DNA from: Gammaproteobacteria bacterium
GTDB taxonomy: Bacteria; Pseudomonadota; Gammaproteobacteria; Pseudomonadales; Pseudohongiellaceae
Direction: 5' to 3'
Assembly: GCA_021773355.1 (NCBI GenBank)
Contig: JAJFKE010000038.1
Span: forward strand, 62,001 to 126,000
Length of the DNA stretch: 64,000 nt
Part shown: positions 19,346-28,555 of the stretch, piece by piece
How positions within the stretch are numbered: the first letter of the stretch is position 1
Layout: every line of letters begins with the position of its first letter
Made by a program: the position numbers and the translations under genes
The notes under the pieces: model-generated
Seen by the model: the letters and a program-made list of their open reading frames with translations, nothing else
Told to the model about the DNA's origin: nothing
Database searches by the model: none

Positions 19346-20016
19346 TAAGCATTTGCCTGTTCTAAATAGGGCTCCCAAAGATCGATTGCCACTTCTGTCT
19401 TGTCCGACTCTGTACCCCAAAGATCAGTGCCGTCAAATATCACCCGGTAGAGCTGCTTGCCTTCGTGACCGCCCGCCGCATTGCTATCAGGGAAACTATG
19501 ACAGCCGAGCCGTGCGCTGACGGTACCAACAATACCCTGTGCGTAGCGTGGCGCTCTGGTGTGACCTGTGCTGTCACTGGGTTTCACTAACACCCTGTCT
19601 CCTATTTGAAACCGCGGTTCGCTATCTGTCTCCATCAGGCTCGGTGTTCCCGAGTAGAGTATCTTTTTGGTCTGTTCGGGATTTGGTACAGAAAACCGCT
19701 GTGATGCCAGCGATATTTCAATTGCCACCGCCTGTTGCAGCTCGTTACTGCTTATCAATTCCTTTTCTAGCAGCAACTTCTCCAATCCTTCCAGCCAATT
19801 TTCATAATAGGAATTTTTAACATAGGTCAGAGGATCTTGCCGCTCTCTGGCGTGCCGTGATTCGTCGATATTCCACTGCCCCAACATGCCGGCCGCCAGC
19901 GTCAAAGCAAACACCCGTCGTTCCCATTCGGCGTGAAACACCGGTTCTTCGTTTTCGGCTTCAGGATTAATTGGACCCATATCGACCTGCCCACCTAGAT
20001 CATGCCCGCCTCTCAC
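19345..20016 (-). CDS. nthB: Nitrile hydratase beta subunit
   Basis: The 223-residue protein starts from GTG (GTGA overlap with the alpha stop). Its N-terminus [15 protein letters not shown] is the hallmark beta start, and [18 protein letters not shown] and [15 protein letters not shown] belong to the helical arm. The C-terminal SH3-like barrel has [31 protein letters not shown] and the ending [12 protein letters not shown]. The subunit shapes the substrate channel and contacts the alpha metal centre. Together with alpha it hydrates nitriles to amides in the cytoplasm. It lies between alpha and the activator in a tight three-gene operon. Confidence 0.93.
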   Translation of the reverse strand: MRGGHDLGGQVDMGPINPEAENEEPVFHAEWERRVFALTLAAGMLGQWNIDESRHARERQDPLTYVKNSYYENWLEGLEKLLLEKELISSNELQQAVAIEISLASQRFSVPNPEQTKKILYSGTPSLMETDSEPRFQIGDRVLVKPSDSTGHTRAPRYAQGIVGTVSARLGCHSFPDSNAAGGHEGKQLYRVIFDGTDLWGTESDKTEVAIDLWEPYLEQANA

Positions 20017-20633
20017 GACTCACCCCTGGCGCTGGCGTCTGCAGCTCGAGCCAGCTCGACACCGATCATGGAGTTGCGGCTGACCAGTTGCTGTAGCTGC
20101 CCCTCACTCCAGCCTTCGGTACCCTCGGGTCGCTGCGGCAGTACTAGATAACGCATTTCTGATGTGGAATCCCAAACCCTTATTTTCTTACCGGGGTCCA
20201 GTTCCGTGCCGAATTCTCGTAACACGGCGCGCGGATCGCTAACCGCTCGCGACCTGTACGGCGCCGATTTGTACCATGCCGGAGGCAAACCCAATACTGT
20301 CCAGGGATAGCAGGAGCATAAAGTGCACACCACCAGGTTGTGCGTGTCTGCGGTATTCTCCACCACCTGCAAGTGTTCACCCTGACGACCGCAGTAACCT
20401 AGACCCGCAACCGCCTCGGTGGCGTCTTGCATTAAGACTTGCTTGAAGTCCTGGTCGGTCCAGGCTTTAGCAACCACATGGGCACCATTGCGTGGCCCCA
20501 CTTTATGCTCGTAAGTATCGATGATGATATTCAGTGCATCCGGGTTTACTAGCCCCTTCTCTACCAGCAGGCTTTCCAATGCTTTTACTCTAAGCTCGAG
20601 ATCCGAGGGGGGTTCTGTGTGGTCGTGAGACAC
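20013..20633 (-). CDS. nthA: Nitrile hydratase alpha subunit, cobalt type
   Basis: This 206-residue protein carries the metal claw [10 protein letters not shown] with C103, C106 and C108. The threonine in CTLCSC marks the cobalt (low-spin Co3+) type; iron enzymes have CSLCSC. Further family motifs are [24 protein letters not shown] (about 41-64) and [26 protein letters not shown] downstream of the claw. Substrates are nitriles. No amidase gene is seen nearby to process the amide product, although the periplasmic aldehyde oxidoreductase is 4 kb away. It is the first gene of the operon and lies 35 bases after the start-domain gene, which is read in the same direction upstream. Confidence 0.94.
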   Translation of the reverse strand: MSHDHTEPPSDLELRVKALESLLVEKGLVNPDALNIIIDTYEHKVGPRNGAHVVAKAWTDQDFKQVLMQDATEAVAGLGYCGRQGEHLQVVENTADTHNLVVCTLCSCYPWTVLGLPPAWYKSAPYRSRAVSDPRAVLREFGTELDPGKKIRVWDSTSEMRYLVLPQRPEGTEGWSEGQLQQLVSRNSMIGVELARAADASARGES

Positions 20634-20668
20634 GCTTTCTCTCCTGTGCTTCTAAAAACTGAATCGGG

Positions 20669-21343
20669 TCACTCAGAGACCTCTTTGACAAAACTCAACA
20701 CTGCCTCACTGTACTTCGGTTTCTGCACCTCGTTGACGAATGACTTCATAGTTTCGAAGGGAGCATCGATAAGCAACATATTCGTAACCCAGCCGGGTAA
20801 GGCCGAGCCTGGATCGATATGTGCTTCATTGCTAATCATCACTGTGCCATCTGACTGCGGCGTGAATTGCCATTTCGCCACGGCTTTTTTTAGTCGCAAG
20901 CGACCCCGTACTTCGTCCATTATTCCCTCGGTGGCGGTACTGTTCATGGTTACTTCGAAAGTCTCATCGTCCTGCGTCCACTTAACCTGCGCCAATACGT
21001 CGCGGTCTTTAACTGGAAAGGGCATGTCGTTGTGGGTGTATATCAGGGACTCTGTTTCACTGATTCGCTCCAGTAAATAAGACTCGGCACAGCGATCTGC
21101 CCAATCGGAGCAGGCTGCTGCATCTTCGATCAAAGCCACCAGTGATGGAAGACGCACATCGTTCATGACCGTCGTGGTGCGCACCGCATCATAGGGCGAA
21201 CCTTCAACGGCACGGGTATAAACCTGTATTCCATCGCGATCTCTCCGTAGCTCCCATTCTTGCTCGGCCGCAGCAGACAAAGACATGGAAGCAGTCAATA
21301 ACAGCGGGTATAGCAATAGCGGTACAGCTAGTCTAAATTTCAT
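20669..21343 (-). CDS. Exported START-domain protein
   Basis: At 224 residues it has a signal peptide (MKFRLAVPLLLYPLLLTASMSLSAAAEQ) and then a StAR-related lipid-transfer (START) fold. Matching phrases are WELRRDRDGIQVYTRAVEGSPYDAVRTTTVM (about 31-61), CSDWADRCAESYLLERISETESLIYTHNDMPFPVKDRDVL and a C-terminal amphipathic helix. Bacterial START proteins of this type bind hydrophobic ligands, and this one would act in the periplasm. It lies 35 bases upstream of nthA on the same strand, so it may be cotranscribed with the nitrile hydratase operon. No ligand can be named. Confidence 0.82.
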   Translation of the reverse strand: MKFRLAVPLLLYPLLLTASMSLSAAAEQEWELRRDRDGIQVYTRAVEGSPYDAVRTTTVMNDVRLPSLVALIEDAAACSDWADRCAESYLLERISETESLIYTHNDMPFPVKDRDVLAQVKWTQDDETFEVTMNSTATEGIMDEVRGRLRLKKAVAKWQFTPQSDGTVMISNEAHIDPGSALPGWVTNMLLIDAPFETMKSFVNEVQKPKYSEAVLSFVKEVSE

Positions 21344-21562
21344 GGTCTCTCCCGGGCCTTGTGTCTAGGCAAATGACTGGCGAACGATTTATTCGTGAAG
21401 CCAAACCACAGGGCCGTTGGCTTCGACCTGTTGATAACACCGGCATAAGCCAGTTTCTACGCAAGCCAGGCCGCTAGCATACGACAGTTGCCTGCCTTGT
21501 AGTAGCATCTTGGGTTTGCGAAACTGCGAGTCAATCATGACCAGTCCAGAAGGATATCGCGC

Positions 21563-22387
21563 TTGAAGAACAACAATGCAGTAATGATCGTGGTTGCTCC
21601 CAATGGTGCCAGAAAAACTCAGTTAGACCACCCGAAATTGCCGCTCAGTCCCAAGGAACTGGCGATGACTGCTGCTGCCTGCCTGGAAGCCGGCGCCTGC
21701 ATGCTGCACTTACATGTGAGAGATTCTAAACTGCTCCATTCACTGGATTCTGATCTGTACCGCACGGCTATAAAAGCTATTCGTAATGAAGTAGGCGAAG
21801 AGCTGATCGTTCAGATTACCACTGAAGCGGTTGGCCTATACCAGAGAGAGCAGCAAATACAGGTAGTACATGAGGTGCGGCCGGAAGCAGTCTCTCTCGC
21901 CATTCGCGAAATCAGTCCGAAAGGCTGTGATGAAAAAGCCTCGGCCAAGTTCTTTTCCTTCCTACAGCGTGAGCACATCAAGCCACAATATATTCTTTAC
22001 TCCGAGGACGACATTGTTCACTTCAGCGACTTACTTAATCGCAGCGTAGTCCCGCATGACAATGTATCCGTATTATTAGTGTTAGGAAGATATACACAGA
22101 ATCAACAATCTGATCCAGCGGAGCTGGAAGCCCTGCTTGCAAAGTTGCCCGTTGTTAGCGATTGGTCGCTGTGCGCCTTCGGCGCCAGTGAGGCAGCATG
22201 CATGTTTGAAGCAATACAACGCGGCGGTCATTGCCGGGTAGGCTTCGAGAATAACCTGCTATTAGCCGATGGTAGTCAGGCAGTAGATAACGCTGCGCTA
22301 GTTCAGGCGGTCGCAGACGGGGTGAAGAGTCATCAACGTACAGTCGCATCGCCTTATGAAGCCAGAGAGCTTTTAGGAATATGCTAA
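21563..22387 (+). CDS. Beta-keto acid cleavage enzyme (BKACE / KCE family)
   Basis: This 274-residue TIM-barrel enzyme starts from TTG with AAGG 9 bases upstream. It has the metal-binding pair H49/H51 in MLHLHVRD and the conserved ECVKEAGAC-like segment AAACLEAGACMLHLHVRD. A second metal region, AFGASEAACMFEAIQRGGHCRVGFENNLLLADG, comes near the C-terminus, where GHCRVGFEN supplies a histidine and glutamate ligand. The family condenses a beta-keto acid with acetyl-CoA in a Zn-dependent retro-Claisen reaction; KCE of lysine fermentation is the prototype. The substrate here is not deducible. It is divergent from the START gene. Confidence 0.88.
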   Translation: MKNNNAVMIVVAPNGARKTQLDHPKLPLSPKELAMTAAACLEAGACMLHLHVRDSKLLHSLDSDLYRTAIKAIRNEVGEELIVQITTEAVGLYQREQQIQVVHEVRPEAVSLAIREISPKGCDEKASAKFFSFLQREHIKPQYILYSEDDIVHFSDLLNRSVVPHDNVSVLLVLGRYTQNQQSDPAELEALLAKLPVVSDWSLCAFGASEAACMFEAIQRGGHCRVGFENNLLLADGSQAVDNAALVQAVADGVKSHQRTVASPYEARELLGIC

Positions 22388-22436
22388 TTTTCTTTTACTA
22401 ACATCACCACCTAATCTTCTTCAAAAATCCCATGCA

Positions 22437-22466
22437 TAAAAAAAGGCGAACCGAAGTTCGCCTTTT
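22437..22466 (-). terminator. Rho-independent terminator of the TonB receptor gene
   Basis: An 11-base perfect stem (AAAAGGCGAAC at 22441-22451 with its complement at 22456-22466) closes a CGAA tetraloop. On the minus strand it is followed by a run of seven T (22444-22438), which makes a strong terminator for the receptor gene ending at 22491. The plus-strand side has a shorter T run and may also stop the BKACE transcript. Confidence 0.85.
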
Positions 22467-22490
22467 CTCGATACGTTACTCTTTTCGGAA

Positions 22491-25484
22491 TTAGAAGCTC
22501 AAACGAGCACCGAAAGTGTACATACGACCCAAAGTATCATAGTTACTTGGGAATGTATTACCAGAGTTTGAAGAAGTGTCGCCTGCTTCGTTACCTACTA
22601 CAGGTGGGTCTTCGTCAGTGATGTTATCGATGCCAGCACTCAGACGAACACGATCGTCCCACAAGTTATAACTGACATACAGATCAAGATAGTCGTAGTC
22701 ATCGATAGATCTGAAGGCTGCGAAAGTCGCTGCAGCTTCTGGACGCTCAATATCAATAGCGTCGATGTGGCGCCATTGTAGTGAAGCAGTCAAGTCACCC
22801 CAGTTCCAGGAGGTACGCTGAGTCCAACGAAGGTCAGAAACAGGGTCACAGCTAGTACCGAAGAAACCAGAACAATCGATCACAGGGCTAGTAGAAGAAC
22901 TCTGGCTTTCTTGCTCAGAATACTTGTTGATCATGCCTGAGAAAGACAGGTCGCCGTACTCACCAAGGTCGTAACCCAGGTTAAAGCCGATTTCGTAACC
23001 AGTTGACTTCTCGTAATCAAGGTTAGTAGTCAGACGACGGATACCAGATGCTGGTGTAGTCAGGTCGCCATCAACACGCACAACGTTCGCACATGAGCTA
23101 GCCAGACCAAGAACATAACACTGGTCTAGAACTTCCTGAGCAGAGAACTCACCGATAACGTCAGTAATGTCGATATCGTAATAGTCTATAGACAGCATTG
23201 CGTTTTCGAAGAAAGGCACTTCTGGTGTCCAGACAAAACCAGCTGTAAAAGTATCTGCTGTTTCTGCGGCAGGCGCACTAGTTAGGCTGCTACCTTCAAG
23301 GGTATTAACCTGACCAGAAACGATGTCCTGAAGCACACCAACTTGCGCTGGCAACATACCAGTAGACTCACAAAGACCTTGTAGTCTGGCATCGATGTTA
23401 CCCGCATTCGCTACAGAACATGGGTCCTGGGTAGCATTACGCAAAGCAGTAGTAATTGGCGAGAACAATTCAGCGATGTTAGGCGCACGTGAAGCTTCCT
23501 GCTCCATTACACGAATCAACAATGAATCGTTAACTGTCCAGTTGAAACCGACCTTCCACGTATCGACATTGCCGACAGTGTTGTAGTCAGAATCGCGATA
23601 TCCAAACTCCAGGTTTAGAGAATCAACGTAGTCCATACCATCAACCAATGGCAAGAAACCTTCTATAAAGAATTCATCAACGCGGAAACCACCAGCGATT
23701 GGCAGCAGGTTTCCGCCGGCACCACCTTGACATGATGCTGGAGCAAGCTTCAGACATTCGTCAGGGTTAAGTGAACCGAATTCGTCACGAGTTTCAAAAC
23801 CAACACTCAACGCCAGAGGAGTTGAAGCAGATGGAATCTGGATGAAATCAACAGGGCCGTCCAAAATGATCTGACCGATTGATTGGTCATACTTCTGCTG
23901 TTGGAAGGCGATTGCACGAGCATAGCCAGCCATTGCAGGAGTAATTGTGCCGAAGCCACCGAACAAGTCGATAGGCACACAAGACGAATCACCGTTTGCA
24001 CAAGTCACGCCATCGACGCTGTCCAGTGCATTCTGGATGTTAGTCAGGTTAGTGTAACCATCACGAACAGTAGTTCGGTTTGATTCACCGTACTGGAAAG
24101 ACACATCGTAGTTCCAGTCACCTAACAGAGAACCGCGAGCACCGGCCAGGAAAGTGAAGTACTCGGTATCGTATTTCTCGGAGCGTGCACCTAGCTCGAG
24201 AGTACGACGACGTAATTGCATCTTCAGGTAGTCAGCAGTATCAACTACACCATTGCCATTCACGTCATTCCAGTTAGAACCTTGTCCACCCGGTGAGATT
24301 AGGCCTGCTGTAGCAGAGTCGTTAGCGAAAGTAAGAATTTCATTCAGCGCTTGCGTACCGAAGAAAGGATTCGCCAAAGGCACATTAAACTGCGCACCAA
24401 AAGTACCGGAAGGAGCTACTTGTTGGTCTACAGTAATGTTGCTGTAAGAGACTGTCGAGTAAACTTCCAGGTTCTCATTGAACTCAAAATCACCCGTGAA
24501 GAAGGCGTTATAGCGCTCACTAGGCGTTTGATAGAAGTTGAACGGGTTGAAGTTAAATACTGAACAACCACCACGAGGACCAAGACCAGTACCTGCATCA
24601 CCAGTGAATAGCGTGCGGTCTTCCTGGAACTGACCTACGTTACCAGCACCGGCGATGTTCGCACGAGTTGGCATTGAAGTAGTTGAACCACCAGTGGCAA
24701 CAGCACCGGGTCCCTGACAATTGCCTGGAGCAGGTTGTGGGCCTTGACCCGCATTAAATTCTGCAAAACCAGCGCCGGAACCAGTTTCGATACCGATGTT
24801 GCCTAGTTCACGTTGCCCAAGAAGAACAGCTTCACGCTCAGACCAGCTCAGGTTCAAAGCTACGTGGCCACGACCACCTTCCAATGCAGAACCCAAAGTC
24901 AGAGAGATATTGTCTGTGTCAGCATCGCTGTCGCCAGTAGTTGTCTGGTTGATCTGAAGATCGAAACCTTCAAAATCTTGCTTAAGCACAATGTTTACCG
25001 CACCGGCGATAGCGTCAGAACCGTATACCGCAGATGCGCCACCGGTAATTACGTCGATTCGCTCGATCAGTGCTGTTGGGATAGTGGACAGATCCACACG
25101 CCCGTTGTGATTAGCTGGAGTCATACGACGGCCATTGAGAAGAACCAAGTTACGCTCTGGTCCTAAGGCGCGAAGGTTAACAGTTGAAACACCGTCGGTG
25201 CCGTTGTTAACGTTTTGTCCATCACCTGGGATTGTGGAAGGTAAATCACGCAGAATTTGCTCAACTTCAACTTCCTGTGCAAATTCTATTTCTTCCAGAC
25301 CAATCGAAGTGATTGGGCTTGAAGAGCTAAGACCTGGACGACGAATACGTGAACCCGTCACGATTACTTCTTCCAGTATCTGCTCCTGGCCGTACACAGT
25401 GGGAGCCGTGCCGATAGACGCTGCTGTTGCAATGGCTGCGAACGCCATGCTCCAGGCAGATGCCTTCTGGTTTAGTTTGAACAT
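22491..25484 (-). CDS. TonB-dependent outer membrane receptor
   Basis: This 997-residue protein has a signal peptide (ending about residue 31, after VYGQ), a TonB box-like segment EEVIVTG, and a plug domain. The plug contains GLSSSSPITSIGLEEIEF, VSTVNLRALGPERNLVLLNGRRM and RIDVITGGASAVYGSDAIAGAVNIVLKQ. A long beta barrel ends with MYTFGARLSF, the standard C-terminal phenylalanine. It would import a siderophore, vitamin, carbohydrate or another large substrate, which the sequence does not reveal. RBS AAGGGGG lies 9 bases upstream of the ATG. It stands alone, without an adjacent partner, and is separated from the antiporter by an 840-base gene-poor stretch. Confidence 0.93.
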   Translation of the reverse strand: MFKLNQKASAWSMAFAAIATAASIGTAPTVYGQEQILEEVIVTGSRIRRPGLSSSSPITSIGLEEIEFAQEVEVEQILRDLPSTIPGDGQNVNNGTDGVSTVNLRALGPERNLVLLNGRRMTPANHNGRVDLSTIPTALIERIDVITGGASAVYGSDAIAGAVNIVLKQDFEGFDLQINQTTTGDSDADTDNISLTLGSALEGGRGHVALNLSWSEREAVLLGQRELGNIGIETGSGAGFAEFNAGQGPQPAPGNCQGPGAVATGGSTTSMPTRANIAGAGNVGQFQEDRTLFTGDAGTGLGPRGGCSVFNFNPFNFYQTPSERYNAFFTGDFEFNENLEVYSTVSYSNITVDQQVAPSGTFGAQFNVPLANPFFGTQALNEILTFANDSATAGLISPGGQGSNWNDVNGNGVVDTADYLKMQLRRRTLELGARSEKYDTEYFTFLAGARGSLLGDWNYDVSFQYGESNRTTVRDGYTNLTNIQNALDSVDGVTCANGDSSCVPIDLFGGFGTITPAMAGYARAIAFQQQKYDQSIGQIILDGPVDFIQIPSASTPLALSVGFETRDEFGSLNPDECLKLAPASCQGGAGGNLLPIAGGFRVDEFFIEGFLPLVDGMDYVDSLNLEFGYRDSDYNTVGNVDTWKVGFNWTVNDSLLIRVMEQEASRAPNIAELFSPITTALRNATQDPCSVANAGNIDARLQGLCESTGMLPAQVGVLQDIVSGQVNTLEGSSLTSAPAAETADTFTAGFVWTPEVPFFENAMLSIDYYDIDITDVIGEFSAQEVLDQCYVLGLASSCANVVRVDGDLTTPASGIRRLTTNLDYEKSTGYEIGFNLGYDLGEYGDLSFSGMINKYSEQESQSSSTSPVIDCSGFFGTSCDPVSDLRWTQRTSWNWGDLTASLQWRHIDAIDIERPEAAATFAAFRSIDDYDYLDLYVSYNLWDDRVRLSAGIDNITDEDPPVVGNEAGDTSSNSGNTFPSNYDTLGRMYTFGARLSF

Positions 25485-25774
25485 TAAATGTCCCCCTTAA
25501 TATAAGTGAAAATCCAGACCAAAACCCTAAGGTTTCATGCCCAGATTTCTTTAGATTTATGCAGTTCATGACTTATGAACCACGTGGCGCGGATTCTACA
25601 CGGGTTACTTAGAAACAAAAAGTCACATCTGTAACAAATTGTTAAAACTTTGCTAATAATTGCCTTTTTTCGACTGTTTTACTTATCAATAACTAATATT
25701 TACCCGGAAATAGGGGCTTGTAGGAGGATTCCTTCGCCGTTACGCCCCCACGCTAAGGGTTTTCTGCTGTCCAT

Positions 25775-25790
25775 TGGCCGCCAAATTGCA
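25775..25790 (+). promoter_or_regulatory. Sigma-54-like promoter element
   Basis: TGGCCGCCAAATTGCA has GG and GC separated by exactly ten bases, with TGGC at the -24 side and TTGCA at the -12 side, which is the defining pattern of a sigma-54 promoter. It points rightward into the gene-poor stretch. The palindrome at 25786-25804 overlaps its -12 side, which is unusual because activator sites normally lie well upstream. Confidence 0.4.
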
Positions 25791-25804
25791 CCAAATTGGT
25801 GCAA
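25786..25804. promoter_or_regulatory. NtrC-type palindrome
   Basis: TTGCACCAAATTGGTGCAA is a perfect 19-base palindrome matching the known NtrC (GlnG) consensus TGCACY-N5-RGTGCA at all fixed positions. It lies 300 bases upstream of the receptor start and 520 before the antiporter. Its target gene is not obvious, and the overlap with a sigma-54-like element may mean repression or a chance resemblance. Confidence 0.5.
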
Positions 25805-25817
25805 ACCCCGAAATGAG

Positions 25818-25863
25818 AATCCTGGCAGTAGATCTAGCTAAAAGTTAGCAGGACAGGGATTCC
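25818..25863 (+). other. Predicted RNA hairpin downstream of the sigma-54-like element
   Basis: GAATCCTG near 25819 and CAGGGATTC near 25856 can pair (with one bulge), enclosing a smaller stem of GCTAA and TTAGC around an AAG loop. It lies just after the predicted start point of the sigma-54-like promoter. This could be the head of a small RNA, but no strong terminator follows, and the evidence is only base pairing. Confidence 0.3.
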
Positions 25864-26323
25864 AGTAGGGCCAGGCTGCCCTGATGACAGCTGTAAGTAA
25901 GAAGCGACTAACTGAGCTATTGAAACGGAGTAACAAGCAGAATGTCCCAATTCTCCGAATAGTTTGCCAATTGCCATCGCTGCGGACCAATTCGAACAGT
26001 AAGCGAGTGAGAGCAACGCTGCCCCGATGTATGGCGACTGCTTTGTTACTGGCCACTCTATTAGTGCCTGCAGTGGCTAACGCCTGTATCAGGCAATTCA
26101 GCACAATCGAAGGCAGGCCTGCGAGAAAATCCTTATCCTTTGGCAAGATGCCTGAAAGCGCAATTTGGGGCCAATTATGTTAGCTATTAAACCCCAGCGT
26201 GACCCGCTCCCCAGCAAGCAGCTCACTTGGCGCAAAACTTCGGTATACTAAATATCGAATTGATCAATTTGTTCCCAGCCAGAATGCTCTAGTCTGGGTC
26301 TCTGAATTCCAAGGGACTGTGCT

Positions 26324-27625
26324 ATGCACGATATGTTTTTCCTGGCCATCATTTGGTCAGGTGTTTTCCTCTCCTACTTCCTCGCACACAAAACCAAGCT
26401 AACTGCCGTACTCTACTTTCTGGCATTCGGCTCCCTAATGGTAAACATCGGTGTGCTGCCTACTGAAAGCACCGAGTTTATCCGCGGTTTTTCCGAGATT
26501 GGCATCATCCTTATCATGTTTGCCCTGGGTTTCGAAGAGGACAGCAGTCATTTTATTCAAGGCATTAAACGCAGTTGGGGCATAGCTCTGTTTGGTGCAC
26601 TTGCACCTTTCGCTGTGGCCTACTATGTCACTTTGTATTTCTGGCAGGATTCACGACTCTCAATAATGTGTGGACTCGCCATGACCGCCACCGCCGTTTC
26701 TCTCACCATGGTTTCGCTAAAAAGCGAGAAACTGCAAAACACGGATGCCTCCACCGGCATCATGACTTCAGCTATTCTCGATGACATAGCCTCACTCGCC
26801 GCGGTTGCCATACTGGTTCCGCTGGCAACTGGTGCAGCCGACGTTACCTTACTGGGCGTTGCAGTCGTGCTTGGCAAAGCCGCGCTATTCTTTCTGGTAA
26901 TTACCGGCTTACATTTATTTATTTTCCCCTTAAGCAGTGAATTGCGTCTATTCAATAGCATCCCTTTGCTGCAGCGTTTTGGCATCATACAATTCATTGC
27001 CTTTAGTAAGGGAGAACAGGCAACCTTGGCTGTGCTGCTGATAGCTTTGCTGATTAGTCTTCTGTCCTATCAGTTCGGCTTTCATCCGGCTGTAGGTGCC
27101 TACATGGCAGGACTGATTATCAAGCAGGAATATTTCCATCTGTTTGAGGAAGCGGAGACAGACCACTACAACCAAACCAAGAAGATAGTAGACAACGTTG
27201 CCTTCTCCTGGATCGGTCCGGTTTTCTTTGTAGAATTGGGCTCGAAGATCGTATTCGACCAAAGTATCTTAATTGCAGTAATTCCGCAGATCATGATCCT
27301 AACGCTGGGTATTTTCTTCGCACAAATCATTTCCGCTGCTGTGTCCGCGCGCTTCACCGGAAACTATGCCTGGCACGAGAGTATTCTTATAGGCTTCGGA
27401 ATGTTGGGACGGGCAGAACTCGCATTCGTAGTGATAGACATCGGCTATGTACAAAACTCCATCATCACGACTGAAGCTTTTTATACTCTGATGGCTACCG
27501 CTTTTTGTTTGAACGTAGCTGTACCGGTTTGCATAAAATTATGGAAACCTTACTTTGCCGGGAGCAAAGTTTTAAAAATCAAAATGGCCGGAACGGATTT
27601 TACGCTGTCGAAAAACAAGAAATAA
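26324..27625 (+). CDS. Cation/proton antiporter, CPA2 family (KefB-like membrane domain)
   Basis: The 433-residue protein has about 12-13 membrane segments and no C-terminal TrkA-N domain, so it is the transport unit only. Hallmark positions include LIMFALGFEEDSSHF (about 64-78) and the Na/H exchanger helix ATAVSLTMVSLKSE, followed by ILDDIASLAAVAIL, in which the DD pair sits at the ion-binding site. RAELAFVVIDIGYV is near the C-terminus. It would exchange potassium or sodium for protons at the inner membrane. It converges with the PhoB-type regulator gene at 27647; they are 21 bases apart. No kefF-type partner is present. Confidence 0.88.
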   Translation: MHDMFFLAIIWSGVFLSYFLAHKTKLTAVLYFLAFGSLMVNIGVLPTESTEFIRGFSEIGIILIMFALGFEEDSSHFIQGIKRSWGIALFGALAPFAVAYYVTLYFWQDSRLSIMCGLAMTATAVSLTMVSLKSEKLQNTDASTGIMTSAILDDIASLAAVAILVPLATGAADVTLLGVAVVLGKAALFFLVITGLHLFIFPLSSELRLFNSIPLLQRFGIIQFIAFSKGEQATLAVLLIALLISLLSYQFGFHPAVGAYMAGLIIKQEYFHLFEEAETDHYNQTKKIVDNVAFSWIGPVFFVELGSKIVFDQSILIAVIPQIMILTLGIFFAQIISAAVSARFTGNYAWHESILIGFGMLGRAELAFVVIDIGYVQNSIITTEAFYTLMATAFCLNVAVPVCIKLWKPYFAGSKVLKIKMAGTDFTLSKNKK

Positions 27626-27646
27626 GCAAAGCGTTTAACTAGTAGT

Positions 27647-28357
27647 CTAGAACTGTCTTACCGAAAAACGGTAACCGGCTCCGCGCACGGTCTGTACCAA
27701 TTTATCGTAGGCGATTGAAGTGTTCTCCACCGAAGACAGGGCCTTGCGCAAACGACGAATGTGCACGTCTATGGTACGCTCTTCCAAATAGACATTCCCA
27801 CCCCATACCGCATCTTGAATATGATCGCGGCTAAAAACTTTTTCCTGATTCAACAGAAAAAATTTCAATAGCCGAAATTCCGTTGGACCCATTTCGATGG
27901 GCTGTTCTTCTATCGAGGTGCGGTGACTGGTGGGATCTAGTTGCAAGTCAAACACACGAAGGACCGCATTTTTTTGCTTGCCATCTACTCGACGTAAAAC
28001 AGTCTTGATGCGAGCAACCAATTCGCGCGGAGAGAAAGGCTTCGTCACATAGTCATCGACGCCTTCGTTCAATCCCTGCACCTTATTGTCCTCACTGGTC
28101 TTGGCAGTGAGCATGATAATTGGCAGATTGCTGGTAATCTCATCGCGACGCAGACGTCGTGCCAGTTCGATACCACTACCACCGGGCAGCATCCAATCCA
28201 ATAGAACCAGATCCGGCTTCTTGTCAATTATGGACACGTGAGCGTCATGAGCGTTGGCCGCACTGATGCTGCTGAAACCAGCCAGATCCAGTGTAATACC
28301 GATCATGTCGCGTATAGAGATTTCATCATCGACGATTAAGATTGTGGATTCAGACAT
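27647..28357 (-). CDS. phoB: PhoB-type OmpR-family response regulator
   Basis: I use the ATG at 28357, preceded by GAGG 8 bases upstream, giving 236 residues starting MSESTILIVDDE. The receiver domain has the acidic pocket (DDE), the phospho-acceptor in LVLLDWMLPGGSG and the conserved lysine in VTKPFSPRELVARI. The C-terminal winged helix has ERTIDVHIRRLRKAL and ends GAGYRF. PhoB-type identity rests on the best match of this layout, on the PHO box in its own promoter, and on PHO boxes at two neighbouring genes. No PhoR kinase gene is adjacent, so the sensor must be elsewhere if this is a true PhoB. Confidence 0.8.
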   Translation of the reverse strand: MSESTILIVDDEISIRDMIGITLDLAGFSSISAANAHDAHVSIIDKKPDLVLLDWMLPGGSGIELARRLRRDEITSNLPIIMLTAKTSEDNKVQGLNEGVDDYVTKPFSPRELVARIKTVLRRVDGKQKNAVLRVFDLQLDPTSHRTSIEEQPIEMGPTEFRLLKFFLLNQEKVFSRDHIQDAVWGGNVYLEERTIDVHIRRLRKALSSVENTSIAYDKLVQTVRGAGYRFSVRQF

Positions 28358-28401
28358 TTGGGCCTCAAAAAACACGATTCAAAGAATTTTGTGTTAGCCA
28401 T

Positions 28402-28435
28402 ATTTAATCAGCAGTATATTACATTTATGTGACAA
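28402..28435 (-). promoter_or_regulatory. PHO box and -10 of the PhoB-type regulator gene
   Basis: On the minus strand, TTGTCACATAAATGTAAT (28435-28418) is a direct repeat of TGTCAC and TGTAAT at 11-base spacing, as in the PHO box consensus CTGTCAT-N4-CTGTCAT. Ten bases later comes TTAAAT (28407-28402) as a -10. In known PhoB promoters the box replaces the -35 and ends 10 bases before the -10. It predicts autoregulation of the regulator gene. Confidence 0.65.
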
Positions 28436-28555
28436 TCGGGCACCAAATCGCGTTTAGTTTGCGGAATCTCGTCGCTTATAAGCCATTGTTTCAAATATAA
28501 CTTTTTAAGATCGCTAGAGAATATTTCGCGCCCCTAAACGGGACAGCAAGAACAG

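Larger units (their letters stand above)
25485..26323. other. Gene-poor stretch with a regulatory signature and weak open frames
   Basis: About 840 bases lie between the receptor start and the antiporter start. The only frames are short and overlap each other on opposite strands. One, from ATG at 26031 to 26183 on the plus strand, would give a 50-residue product with a signal-like N-terminus (MATALLLATLLVPAVANA), but it has no good ribosome binding site and I do not treat it as a gene. The stretch contains a perfect NtrC-like palindrome and a sigma-54-like element near 25775-25804 and a hairpin at 25818-25863. A non-coding RNA or decayed gene would explain it. Confidence 0.5.

Noticed and set aside
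25838..26183. Overlapping short frames on both strands in the gene-poor stretch
   Set aside because: None has a good ribosome binding site and they conflict. The signal-like MATALLLATLLVPAVANA at 26031 is suggestive but not enough to call a gene.
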